14,897 bases of DNA from Flavobacteriaceae bacterium (GTDB lineage Bacteria > Bacteroidota > Bacteroidia > Flavobacteriales > Flavobacteriaceae): positions 1 through 14,897 of the forward strand of contig JAENXB010000048.1 in assembly GCA_016649785.1 (NCBI GenBank). Direction: 5' to 3'. A program made the translations under genes and the position numbers. The notes beneath the pieces were generated by a model that had not been told where the DNA came from, made no database searches, and saw nothing but the letters and a program-made list of their open reading frames with translations. How positions within the stretch are numbered: the first letter of the stretch is position 1; the number at the start of each line of letters is the position of its first letter. This document shows, one piece after another, positions 1-7,172 of this stretch.

Positions 1-26
1 ATGACAAATCACCAAGATTCTTCTAA
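1..26 (+). CDS. C-terminal end of a probable PorP/SprF-family membrane protein (5' truncated)
   Basis: The frame starting at base 3 reads DKSPRFF and stops at 24-26. A short basic segment ending in S-P-R-F/Y-F is the usual C-terminus of PorP/SprF-family outer-membrane proteins of the type IX secretion and gliding machinery. In Flavobacteriia these genes commonly sit directly upstream of an OmpA/PD40 gene, as here, with the next ATG 14 bases after the stop. Only seven codons are visible, so the call rests on the C-terminal motif and the neighbour. Frame 1 is also open to base 57 and frame 2 stops at 2-4, so another reading of the upstream gene is possible. Confidence 0.5.
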
Positions 27-40
27 AAACCAGAGACAAC

Positions 41-1660
41 ATGAAAAAATTATATAGTTCAATTTTAATAATCCTAATAAGCTTTTCAGGCTTTGCACAA
101 AATTCTGAAATAAAAAAAGGAGACCGGTTTTTTGCCGAAAGAGCATATATCGATGCTGCCACTGCTTATGAGAAGGTAGCGGACAAGAACCAGAAAGTGC
201 TTCAAAATTTAGGTGATGCATATTTCTACACGAACCAATTGGAAAATGCTTCTGAAGTGTATCAGTTGCTTTTCCTGAGACACAAAGCTGAAGTTGAATC
301 TGGATACAAATTGAGATTCGCTCACGCACTGATGGGTGTTAACAAATATGAGGAAGCTGATGAGTACCTGACTGAATATTACGGAAAGGATTTCAATTTT
401 GATAAATTCAGAAGAGAACTTGATACTACCGTTTCTCACGTGTATACCACAAGGCAAGAGCTAAACAATCCTGCTGCCGGAGATTTTGGAATCTCATATT
501 ACGGAGATAAAGTAACTTTCGCCTCGACAAGAAATCAGGAAAGACCCATTTATCCATGGGATAAAAGACCAACCCTGGACTTGTATACAGCCGATGTTAC
601 TGAAGATGGTAAATTAAGCGCAATTGTACTTTTCCCAGGAGGCATTAACACCGATTCTCATGAGAGTTCTGCCGCTTTTTCTGAAGATGGAATGACCATG
701 TATTTTGATCGCACCAATGACAAGAGAGTGAAAAATGATGCCGGTGAACGCGTAGCCCATATACGAATTTACCGCGCTAAAATGGTAGATGGAAAATGGG
801 CTAACATTGAAGCCTTGCCATTCACAAGCGATGAGTATTCTACCGAGCATCCAAGCTTAAATGCTGATGGCACAAAATTGTACTTTGCCAGCGATATGCC
901 AGGTTCTTTAGGTTCTTTCGATATCTATGTAGTAGATATTAATGAAGATGGAACTTATGGCACTCCAAGAAACCTAGGTTCTGGTGTAAACACTGCGCAA
1001 CGTGAGCAATTCCCTTTCATTAGCGACGCGAATGTTTTATACTTCTCTTCTAATGGGCATCAGGGATTTGGTAACATGGACATCTTTAAAGCTGAAGGAG
1101 ATTTTTCAGAAGCGAAAAACTTAGGAGCAACCATTAATAGTGGTCATGATGATTTCGCCTATATCATTAAAGAAGGTCAGAATGAAGGCTGGTTTGCTTC
1201 CAACAGAAGAGGATCAGATAATTTGTACAACTTCTCAAGAGAAGATTACACTCCTCCTGTAGTTGAAATAGACGACAGGGAAACCAACATCGAAACTGGA
1301 AGACAACAATTAAGGGACGTAGGAAATATTTATTTCGATTTTGATAAGGCGACTATTAAACCTGAGTCTGAAGTAACTTTAGATAAAGTTGTAGCGATTA
1401 TGAAAAAGTATCCTACGCTTAAAATTGAAATAGGTTCTCACGCAGATGCAAGAGGATCTGATAAATACAATCTGGCCCTTTCTGAAAGACGTGCTGCTTC
1501 CACTTTGGAATATTTAGTATCTCACGGAACTGAAAGAGAACGTTTAACTTCTAAAGGCTATGGCGAGTCTATGCCACTGAACGACTGCACTAAACCAACA
1601 GGATGTACAAACGTTCAATATGCCAAGAACAGACGAAGTGAGTTTACCATTATGGATTAA
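41..1660 (+). CDS. OmpA-family outer-membrane/periplasmic protein with TPR-like and PD40 repeats
   Basis: This 539-residue exported protein is expected to anchor an outer-membrane complex to peptidoglycan. Residues 1-19 form a signal peptide (MKK, hydrophobic stretch, FAQ cleavage site). Residues about 24-125 are helical and TPR-like. About 148-400 carry PD40/WD40-like beta-propeller strands, seen as repeats such as 'DGTKLYFASDMPGSLGSFDIY' shortened and varied. The C-terminal OmpA domain starts near residue 428 (YFDFDKATI) and contains the peptidoglycan-binding pattern SHADARG...NLALSERRA and the late CTKPTGC pair. Flavobacterial members are, from memory, often about 640 residues with a carboxypeptidase-regulatory-like domain between propeller and OmpA domain. 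Here only a short linker (about 405-425) is present. It probably forms an operon with the PorP/SprF-like gene upstream, a pairing seen next to type IX secretion adhesins. The family call is firm; its exact partner is unknown. Confidence 0.93.
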   Translation: MKKLYSSILIILISFSGFAQNSEIKKGDRFFAERAYIDAATAYEKVADKNQKVLQNLGDAYFYTNQLENASEVYQLLFLRHKAEVESGYKLRFAHALMGVNKYEEADEYLTEYYGKDFNFDKFRRELDTTVSHVYTTRQELNNPAAGDFGISYYGDKVTFASTRNQERPIYPWDKRPTLDLYTADVTEDGKLSAIVLFPGGINTDSHESSAAFSEDGMTMYFDRTNDKRVKNDAGERVAHIRIYRAKMVDGKWANIEALPFTSDEYSTEHPSLNADGTKLYFASDMPGSLGSFDIYVVDINEDGTYGTPRNLGSGVNTAQREQFPFISDANVLYFSSNGHQGFGNMDIFKAEGDFSEAKNLGATINSGHDDFAYIIKEGQNEGWFASNRRGSDNLYNFSREDYTPPVVEIDDRETNIETGRQQLRDVGNIYFDFDKATIKPESEVTLDKVVAIMKKYPTLKIEIGSHADARGSDKYNLALSERRAASTLEYLVSHGTERERLTSKGYGESMPLNDCTKPTGCTNVQYAKNRRSEFTIMD

Positions 1661-1687
1661 AGATTGCAACTAACTAACCAACCTATT

Positions 1688-1715
1688 AAAGCCCCAAGAG
1701 ATTGGGGCTTTTTTT
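1688..1715 (+). terminator. Rho-independent terminator after the OmpA-family gene
   Basis: A perfect 10-bp stem (AAAGCCCCAA at 1688-1697 with TTGGGGCTTT at 1702-1711) closes a GAGA tetraloop and runs into a T tract ending at 1715. It lies 27 bases after the stop codon and ends the PorP/SprF-OmpA transcript. The opposite strand lacks a T run, so it should act on plus-strand transcription only. Confidence 0.92.
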
Positions 1716-1721
1716 ATTGCC

Positions 1722-1790
1722 AGAGAATAGAAAAGAGAACAAAGAGAAGAGACCGAAAAAAGAGTCAAGAGTCAAGACAAAAGACTAAAA
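1722..1790 (+). repeat. Purine-rich simple-sequence tract with a 7-bp tandem repeat
   Basis: About 70 bases consist almost wholly of A and G on the plus strand, with roughly eleven pyrimidines. Within it AGAGTCA occurs twice in tandem (1761-1767 and 1768-1774), followed by related AGACAAA and AGACTAAA words. It sits just after a terminator in the convergent gap between the OmpA gene and the DUF4136 gene. No coding potential is evident. It looks like slippage-prone intergenic filler; a structural role such as triplex formation is possible but unsupported. Confidence 0.55.
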
Positions 1791-2016
1791 AGTTAGAATT
1801 ATGAAGTTCGATTCATTGCGGTAAACAAAACTATAATCAAGAAAATATTCCTATTACTCAGATTCTTAATAAAAAAGTCAACGACACTTCGTGGTTATAA
1901 ATAGGACAAATTTCCAGTTTGTAATTCTGAATGATCTTTTGGGCGAATAAGAATTCTATGATAATGTTAGAGAGATAAGTACTGAAAATGTTTCCGGGGT
2001 TACATTTGTGATTTGT

Positions 2017-2109
2017 CCAATGAGTACATCGGATTCTTCACTGCGTTCAGAATGAGATTACAGGATGGCCCAACGAGTACGCAGGATCCTTCCCTGCCTC
2101 AGAATGAAC
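2017..2109. repeat. Two imperfect direct copies of an intergenic repeat, period 53 bp
   Basis: Copy 1 begins at 2017 and copy 2 at 2070. They share, in order, CCAAYGAGTAC, then GGATYCTTC, then CTGC, then TCAGAATGA. The core (GATTCTTC...CTGCGTTCAGAATGA) resembles the short 'attcttcgct-tcagaatga' sequences scattered between genes in many Bacteroidota, from memory. A reverse-complement match to GATTCTTC (2032-2039) lies at 2132-2139. The rest of the 1716-2170 gap shows no gene: only short frames with no recognisable protein, and no tRNA. Confidence 0.6.
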
Positions 2110-2170
2110 ATAACCATGCTATTCTATGAAGGAAGAATCTAAAAAGAATAAAAAATATGCAGAAATGGAA

Positions 2171-2692
2171 TTATTTTTTAGGCGGATACCCCTTTAAAGC
2201 TTTATCAACCATATCCTTCAACTGGGCTTCCCTATCTTGTGGAGAAGCATTTTTATTGAAGCTGCTTTCAACAACTGCCTGCCATATCAAAGAATCATTT
2301 TTGGCATCTATAAAATCAAGCGTCAATCTCAAATAAGTTTCATTTCCGCCAATTGGAAAACCACCGGAAACACCAACACCTACATTTCCACCGCCTCCTC
2401 CTACTCCAATGCCAACATTGCTCCTGCTGGGGGTTTCATATTCTGAGGCATAAAAATTCACATATATATCAGGACTTTCAGCAGTTGTAAATCCTTTTGC
2501 TGCCATTTGGGAAGTTAAAATGGACAAAAGGCGCTGTTCATCTAAATGACTTAATCTTGAAACCAGATTGGGATAAATTTGATAGGTGTCGATCCCAACA
2601 AATTGCACTTTCTGGTCATAATCGTAAACCGCCTGTGGCGCATTGCAGGAAGCAATTAATAAAAAAAGGCAGAGAGATTTGAAAATTTTCAT
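2171..2692 (-). CDS. DUF4136-type lipoprotein
   Basis: This is a small envelope lipoprotein of unknown function. I place the start at the ATG at 2690-2692, because the 173-residue product then begins with a classic lipoprotein signal (MKIF, hydrophobic core, lipobox LIAS-C with the lipidated Cys at residue 16). A start at 2749 would add 19 residues before the signal and is unlikely. The mature part opens with YDYDQKVQFVGIDTY, the N-terminal pattern of DUF4136 proteins, and includes the typical DIYVNF strand near residue 75 and 'SLIWQAVVE' near 134. A glycine-rich stretch (about 95-116) interrupts the domain, as is common in this family. Asn follows the lipid Cys, and sorting rules in Bacteroidota are not certain enough to predict the final membrane. 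It stands alone, convergent with the OmpA gene and 161 bases downstream of obgE. Confidence 0.85.
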   Translation of the reverse strand: MKIFKSLCLFLLIASCNAPQAVYDYDQKVQFVGIDTYQIYPNLVSRLSHLDEQRLLSILTSQMAAKGFTTAESPDIYVNFYASEYETPSRSNVGIGVGGGGGNVGVGVSGGFPIGGNETYLRLTLDFIDAKNDSLIWQAVVESSFNKNASPQDREAQLKDMVDKALKGYPPKK

Positions 2693-2814
2693 CGGTTTAT
2701 AATTTTGAACCTCAACAATATTAGTCCTATATAAAAAAACCTGTTCCAATTACTTTCGGACCAGGTTATTTATAATCTTTTATAGATGGACATACTGAGA
2801 TTTTTATTAAAGTT

Positions 2815-2845
2815 AAGTAAAAATCAGTCCACGAAAATCCTGATT
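2815..2845 (-). terminator. Possible weak terminator after obgE
   Basis: On the minus strand, 8 bases past the obgE stop, AATCAG (2845-2840) can pair with CTGATT (2827-2822) across a 12-base loop, and is followed by a T-rich run. The stem is short and the loop long, so read-through into the lipoprotein gene is possible. Confidence 0.35.
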
Positions 2846-2853
2846 AACAATAT

Positions 2854-3861
2854 TTAAACAGGAACTTTATTCAACATTTCCCAAAGTTTATCGTTTAATT
2901 CAATTAAACCCTGATTTGCAACCGCCGAAATAAATAAATATGGCGCTTCTAAATTTTTATCCAGAACAACTTTTAATTCAGCTTTCAATTCCTCATCCAG
3001 CATATCGCATTTGGAGATCGCGACAAGCCTTTCCTTATCCAATAATTCCGGGTTATAGCGTCTTAGTTCATCAAGCAAAATTTCATATTGTTTTACAATA
3101 TCCGGTGCATCCGCAGGAATTAAAAATAACAGGGTAGAATTTCGTTCGATATGGCGCAAAAACCTATGACCAATTCCCTTACCTTCTGCAGCACCTTCAA
3201 TTATTCCGGGAATATCGGCAACTACGAATGTTTTATATTCGCGATACTCTACAATTCCAAGATTAGGCTTTAATGTGGTAAACTCATAATCGGCAATTTT
3301 AGGTTTTGCAGCTGTAATTACAGATAGCAAGGTGGATTTTCCCGCGTTTGGGAATCCAACCAATCCAACATCTGCCAATAACTTAAGTTCTAAAGTAATA
3401 TCAAATTCCAGTCCGTCCATCCCTGGTTGGGCATAGCGCGGAGTTTGATTTGTAGAGGATTTAAAATGCCAGTTTCCCTGTCCGCCTTTACCGCCTTCGG
3501 CAATAATAACTTCCTGTCCATCATCGGTAACTTCATAAATGACTTCCTGGGTTTCGGTATCGCGAATTACCGTTCCCAACGGGACTTCAATATATTGATC
3601 GGCACCATCGGCACCGGTACTACGTTGCTTACTACCGTGTAAACCGTGATCGGCTTTGATATGCCGTTTAAATTTTAAATGCAATAAAGTCCAAAGGTTT
3701 TTATTTCCTTTCATAATTATATGCCCGCCACGACCGCCATCTCCGCCATCCGGACCACCTTTAGCTATATATTTTTCCCTTCGCAAATGGGCAGATCCCT
3801 GCCCTCCTTTTCCAGATGATATATGCATCTTCACATAATCAACAAAATTTCCTTCAGTCAT
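2854..3861 (-). CDS. obgE: GTPase ObgE/CgtA
   Basis: This is an essential Obg-family GTPase that associates with the 50S ribosomal subunit and links ribosome maturation to stress and nucleotide status. The 335-residue protein starts with the glycine-rich Obg domain (residues about 5-160, repeated GG/GxG as in GKGGQGS, KGGPDGGDGG, GGKGGQGN). The G domain follows: G1 GFPNAGKS at 169-176, switch I TTLKPN at 195-200, G3 DIPG at 216-219, G4 SKCD at 283-286 and G5 SAV at 312-314. G4 has Ser for the usual Asn, a change I have seen in other Bacteroidota members. The protein ends right after the G domain, so the variable C-terminal (OCT) domain of Bacillus-type Obg is absent. It lies 145 bases downstream of the hpt-adk fusion on the same strand and may be cotranscribed with it; I see no clear promoter or terminator in that gap. 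Confidence 0.97.
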   Translation of the reverse strand: MTEGNFVDYVKMHISSGKGGQGSAHLRREKYIAKGGPDGGDGGRGGHIIMKGNKNLWTLLHLKFKRHIKADHGLHGSKQRSTGADGADQYIEVPLGTVIRDTETQEVIYEVTDDGQEVIIAEGGKGGQGNWHFKSSTNQTPRYAQPGMDGLEFDITLELKLLADVGLVGFPNAGKSTLLSVITAAKPKIADYEFTTLKPNLGIVEYREYKTFVVADIPGIIEGAAEGKGIGHRFLRHIERNSTLLFLIPADAPDIVKQYEILLDELRRYNPELLDKERLVAISKCDMLDEELKAELKVVLDKNLEAPYLFISAVANQGLIELNDKLWEMLNKVPV

Positions 3862-4006
3862 TTCTATCCTATTCTTTTATCGTTTAAAGAAAAACGAACT
3901 TCTTAATTATTAATATTTTACCAAATTTCGAACCACAAAAGTCCGTAATCGACAAAATTTTATAACAGCATTAAATTTACAGCTTAATTTAGCCGAAAAA
4001 ATCCAT

Positions 4007-5113
4007 TTATAATGAATCGATCACCTTACTGATACGCCCGGTGATCTCTTCTATGGAACCAACACCTGTAACACCATAATATTTCCCCTGCTTTTCGTAA
4101 AAATCCTTTAAAATAGAGGTTTCATCGTAATAAACCTCAATCCTGTTACGGATGATGGCTTCATCGGCATCATCAGGCCTGCCTGATGTTTTTCCGCGTT
4201 CCAACAATCGTTCTACCAAAACCTCATCATCAACTTCTAAAGCGATCATCGCGGTCACATCGGTATTTTTTTCAGCCAACAAATCAGACAAAGCTTCGGC
4301 TTGAGCCGCAGTTCTCGGAAAACCGTCAAAAATAAAACCATTAGCAGCGGGATTTTTATCCAATTCTGCTCCCAACATCTTAATAGTTACATCGTCCGGC
4401 ACTAATTGGCCTTTATCCATAAAAGATTTTGCGTGCAGCCCAAGTTCAGTCTGATTTTTAATGTTATACCTAAAAACATCCCCTGTAGAAATATGTACAA
4501 GATTGTATTTAACTTTTAAAACGTCAGCCTGAGTTCCTTTCCCCGCACCCGGAGGTCCAAATAATACCAAATTTTTCATGTCTTGTTTTTTAAGTTTATA
4601 TACCTGGGTTAAATTTCGGCCAAGGCCATTGTAATCCAACCCATACCCAACGATAAAATCATTTGGTATTTCAAGCCCAATATAGTCTACATTATATCCT
4701 TTTTGGTAGGCTTCAGGTTTAAAAAAGAGGGTTACCGTTTTATAATCAGCTACATTTTTACCATTTAATATCAGGTCAATTGCAGCCAGGGTATTACCTG
4801 TATCTACAATATCTTCAATCACGATTACATGCCTGTTATCCAATGACATGTTCAATCCCATCATGGTATCCACCTTTCCTGTGGTAGAAGTACCTTCATA
4901 AGATCCCAATTTCACAAAAGCTACCTCACAATCTCCTTCAAATCTTTTAATGATCTCTGAAGCAAACATAAAAGCCCCATTCAGGATACCCAGAAAAACA
5001 GGGGTTTTATCCTTATAATCTCTATTAATTTGTTCTGAAACTTTATCTATTGAGGCTGTTAACCTTTCTTCTGAAATAAAGGGCTCGAATCTTAAATCGT
5101 GTAATTGAATCAA
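4007..5113 (-). CDS. Fused hypoxanthine phosphoribosyltransferase - adenylate kinase
   Basis: One uninterrupted 368-codon frame holds two whole purine enzymes. Residues 1-178 are an HPRT: LGILNGAFMF near 41-50, the flexible-loop region SYEGTSTTGK at 71-80, and the PRPP-binding motif VIEDIVDTGNT at 98-108. This half makes IMP or GMP from hypoxanthine or guanine plus PRPP. Residues 179-368 are an adenylate kinase (AMP + ATP to 2 ADP): P-loop GPPGAGKGT at 186-194, STGD at 209-212, DGFPRT at 263-268 and a short LID (ERGKTSGRPDD) without zinc cysteines, the usual roughly 190-residue Bacteroidota type. The junction KLKKQD/MKNLVLFG has no linker beyond normal termini. Met179 (codon at 4577-4579) is exactly where a free Adk would start, so an internal start could also release Adk alone. 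It is divergent from purK and upstream of obgE. Both domain calls are firm. Confidence 0.95.
   Translation of the reverse strand: MIQLHDLRFEPFISEERLTASIDKVSEQINRDYKDKTPVFLGILNGAFMFASEIIKRFEGDCEVAFVKLGSYEGTSTTGKVDTMMGLNMSLDNRHVIVIEDIVDTGNTLAAIDLILNGKNVADYKTVTLFFKPEAYQKGYNVDYIGLEIPNDFIVGYGLDYNGLGRNLTQVYKLKKQDMKNLVLFGPPGAGKGTQADVLKVKYNLVHISTGDVFRYNIKNQTELGLHAKSFMDKGQLVPDDVTIKMLGAELDKNPAANGFIFDGFPRTAAQAEALSDLLAEKNTDVTAMIALEVDDEVLVERLLERGKTSGRPDDADEAIIRNRIEVYYDETSILKDFYEKQGKYYGVTGVGSIEEITGRISKVIDSL
4171..4188. repeat. Short palindrome inside the adk half
   Basis: CATCAGGC (4171-4178) and GCCTGATG (4181-4188) are perfect reverse complements separated by two bases. The site encodes part of the LID segment (SGRPDD). 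It may be chance; a transient hairpin in the mRNA is possible. Confidence 0.35.
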
Positions 5114-5133
5114 TACTTTTTATTTTAAGAGAG

Positions 5134-5141
5134 CAAAGATA
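5134..5141 (-). promoter_or_regulatory. Candidate -7 box for hpt-adk
   Basis: Read on the minus strand, the sequence is TATCTTTG, a full match to the Bacteroidota sigma-ABfr -7 consensus TAnnTTTG. It ends 20 bases before the ATG at 5113. No convincing TTG -33 element is seen at the usual spacing, so the call rests on the -7 box and its position. Confidence 0.5.
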
Positions 5142-5198
5142 AGGTTTCTAAACAATTCGCCGTTGGAACAAATCGATTGATTTATTGGGAAATCTTCG

Positions 5199-5226
5199 TT
5201 CAATCCATCTTAAAAAATTATTTTTG
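5199..5226 (+). promoter_or_regulatory. Candidate promoter for purK-purE
   Basis: The -7 box TATTTTTG (5219-5226) matches TAnnTTTG, and a weak TTC at 5199-5201 sits 17 bases upstream where TTG is expected. The box ends 19 bases before the ATG at 5246, which supports that start over the in-frame ATG at 5177. The two divergent -7 boxes lie about 78 bases apart, leaving room for a shared regulator site that I could not identify. Confidence 0.5.
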
Positions 5227-5245
5227 CTTAAATATACTGAAAGTT

Positions 5246-6406
5246 ATGGTCAACTATTTTTCTTCAGATTTTAAATTAGGCATCTTAGGTGGCGGCCAGC
5301 TTGGCAAAATGCTGCTTTACGAAACCCGAAAGTACGATGTTCAGGCTTTTGTAATGGATCCCAGTGATGAAGCTCCCTGTAAAATCTCTTCCAATTATTT
5401 TCAGCAAGGAGACTTGATGGATTATAAAACAGTGCTTAATTTTGGAAGAAAAGTAGATGTACTTACTTTTGAAATTGAATCGGTAAATGTATTAGCGCTT
5501 AAGCAACTGGAATCGGAAGGCATAAAAGTATATCCATCTTCAAAAACTTTGGAGAAAATTCAGGATAAGAGCATTCAAAAAAAGTTTTTTACCGATAATA
5601 ATATTCCAACGGCCACATTTTCTGCTTTTAAATCTAAGGCCGAATTTTTAAATGCTTTAAATGAAGCTAAGTTGAAGTTGCCATTGGTTTGGAAAAGCGC
5701 TACAGGTGGATATGACGGCAGAGGCGTTATGGTTTTAAGATCGCAGAAAGATTTACAGGAAATCCCGGAAGGAGCCTGCATTGCCGAAGATATGATCCCT
5801 TTTAAAAATGAACTTGCGGTAATTGTTGCCCGAAACCCTTCAGGCGAAATGCGTACTTACCCTGTGGTTGAAATGGAATTTCATCCTCTCTCAAACCAGG
5901 TGGAATATGTTATTTGCCCCGCCAGGATTGATGACGCTGTTGCACAAAAAGCCCGAAAGCTTGCAGAAACGGTCTCAGAAGCATTTCAGCATGTGGGACT
6001 ACTGGCAGTAGAAATGTTCCAAACTAAAGATGATGATATCCTGGTAAACGAAGTAGCTCCAAGACCTCATAACAGCGGCCATTTCACCATAGAAGCGAGC
6101 TATACCAACCAATTTGAGCAGCATCTTCGGGCTGTTCTGGATTTACCTTTAGGAAATACCGAAAGTAAAGTGGGCGCGATAATGTTAAACCTGGCTGGAG
6201 AGGAAAATTATACAGGCCCGGCTATATACCAAAATATTGAAAAAATTTTACAAATGCCCGGAGTCACACCTCACATTTACGGCAAAAAAACCACCCGTCC
6301 ATTTAGAAAAATGGGGCATATTACCATTATAAATAAAGATTTGAAGGTGGCCCATGAAATTGCCGAAAAAGTTAAAAAAACCATTAAGGTAATAAGTATA
6401 AAATAG
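5246..6406 (+). CDS. purK: N5-carboxyaminoimidazole ribonucleotide synthase PurK
   Basis: PurK converts AIR, bicarbonate and ATP into N5-CAIR in de novo purine synthesis, in the cytoplasm. I chose the ATG at 5246: it puts the Rossmann-like opening GILGGGQLGKM at residues 12-22, gives 386 residues (normal for PurK) and follows a -7 box by 19 bases. An upstream in-frame ATG at 5177 would add 23 residues unlike the family and would place the promoter inside the gene. ATP-grasp features are present: KSATGGYDGRG in the glycine-rich lid, the AEDMIPFKNELAVI segment, and the C-terminal Mg-ATP site NEVAPRPHNSGHF at about 268-280. purE follows 60 bases downstream on the same strand. It is divergent from the HPRT-Adk gene, so salvage and de novo genes face each other across one short regulatory gap. 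Confidence 0.97.
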   Translation: MVNYFSSDFKLGILGGGQLGKMLLYETRKYDVQAFVMDPSDEAPCKISSNYFQQGDLMDYKTVLNFGRKVDVLTFEIESVNVLALKQLESEGIKVYPSSKTLEKIQDKSIQKKFFTDNNIPTATFSAFKSKAEFLNALNEAKLKLPLVWKSATGGYDGRGVMVLRSQKDLQEIPEGACIAEDMIPFKNELAVIVARNPSGEMRTYPVVEMEFHPLSNQVEYVICPARIDDAVAQKARKLAETVSEAFQHVGLLAVEMFQTKDDDILVNEVAPRPHNSGHFTIEASYTNQFEQHLRAVLDLPLGNTESKVGAIMLNLAGEENYTGPAIYQNIEKILQMPGVTPHIYGKKTTRPFRKMGHITIINKDLKVAHEIAEKVKKTIKVISIK

Positions 6407-6410
6407 ACAG

Positions 6411-6447
6411 CTAAACCTCACAGGTTTTAAAAACCCGTGAGGTTTAG
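6411..6447. repeat. 18-bp-arm palindrome between purK and purE
   Basis: The left arm (6411-6428, beginning CTAAACCTCACAGG) and right arm (6430-6447, ending GTGAGGTTTAG) are complementary over 18 bp with a single A/C mismatch, and almost no loop before the A/T centre opens. It sits 5 bases after the purK stop and 19 before purE. No T tract follows, so it is not a typical terminator. Palindromes with ACCTCACAGGTTTTAAAAACC-like cores recur between genes in flavobacterial genomes, from memory, so this is probably a REP-like dispersed element that may set the purK/purE ratio or protect a processed 3' end. Confidence 0.75.
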
Positions 6448-6466
6448 TTAAAAAACACTTGAAACA

Positions 6467-6952
6467 ATGAGTAAAGTAGCAGTAATAATGGGAAGTACCA
6501 GCGATTTGCCGGTGATGCAGGATGCCATAGATATTTTAAAGGGATTTGATATAGAAGTGGAGGTTGATATCGTATCGGCACATCGCACCCCCGAAAAATT
6601 ATTTGAATACGGTAAAAACGCTCATACGCGAGGAATAAATGTTATTATTGCCGGAGCCGGAGGAGCGGCGCATTTACCCGGAATGATCGCTTCCTTATCT
6701 CCTTTACCGGTTATTGGAGTTCCTGTAAAATCCAGCAATTCCATAGATGGTTGGGATTCGGTATTGTCAATATTACAAATGCCCGGTGGTGTACCCGTAG
6801 CAACCGTTGCTTTAAACGGATCTAAAAATGCAGGAATCCTTGCGGCCCAAATTATTGGAGCTACAGATAAGTCAATGCAGGATAAAGTACTGGCTTACAA
6901 AGAAGGCTTAAAACAAAAGGTAATTGATGGGGCCAAAGAGCTCAAAAAATAA
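6467..6952 (+). CDS. purE: N5-carboxyaminoimidazole ribonucleotide mutase PurE (class I)
   Basis: PurE moves the carboxyl group of N5-CAIR, the product of PurK, to carbon 4 to give CAIR. The 161-residue length is normal for the octameric class I mutase. Visible landmarks are the phosphate/ribose-binding GSTSD at 9-13, SAHRTP at 37-42 with the catalytic histidine at 39, AGAGGAAHLPG at 62-72, and PLPVIGVPVKS near 79-89. Presence of purK next door agrees with the two-step ATP-dependent route rather than the class II one-step AIR carboxylase. It follows purK by 60 bases with a palindrome between, and its 3' end runs straight into a terminator, so purK-purE looks like a complete two-gene operon. 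Confidence 0.97.
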   Translation: MSKVAVIMGSTSDLPVMQDAIDILKGFDIEVEVDIVSAHRTPEKLFEYGKNAHTRGINVIIAGAGGAAHLPGMIASLSPLPVIGVPVKSSNSIDGWDSVLSILQMPGGVPVATVALNGSKNAGILAAQIIGATDKSMQDKVLAYKEGLKQKVIDGAKELKK

Positions 6953-6977
6953 AAAAGCCACGCAGAACGTGGCTTTC
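6951..6977 (+). terminator. Terminator after purE
   Basis: A perfect 9-bp stem, AAAGCCACG (6954-6962) and CGTGGCTTT (6968-6976), closes a CAGAA loop immediately after the purE stop. The T run is short (TTTCT), while the other strand shows a longer T run from the six A at 6951-6956, so it may act both ways. The following 6978-7172 gap is very AT-rich; I see no gene and no TAnnTTTG box in it. Confidence 0.75.
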
Positions 6978-7172
6978 TAAGAGTAGAGCTTTTCTCGAAA
7001 AAATATTATTTATTAACCATTCTAAATATATTAATCAAAACCTAAAAGCGACTACTAATATTTTTATTCCTGAATTTTAAAATAAAAACTAAATATACGT
7101 TAATATTTAAAGGATATCCAATCAACAACTAAAAATTTCGATAATTTACTTCCTTAAAATTTAAAAAACACA

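Noticed and set aside
1716..2170. A hidden gene, tRNA or mobile-element remnant in the longest gap
   Set aside because: Only short frames without recognisable protein, no cloverleaf-like sequence, and no terminal repeats or transposase pieces could be seen.
2693..2749. A 19-residue extension of the DUF4136 lipoprotein
   Set aside because: It would bury the lipoprotein signal behind a charged leader; the ATG at 2690-2692 gives a standard lipobox.
5177..5245. An N-terminal extension of PurK from the ATG at 5177
   Set aside because: The added residues do not fit the family and would place the candidate promoter inside the gene.
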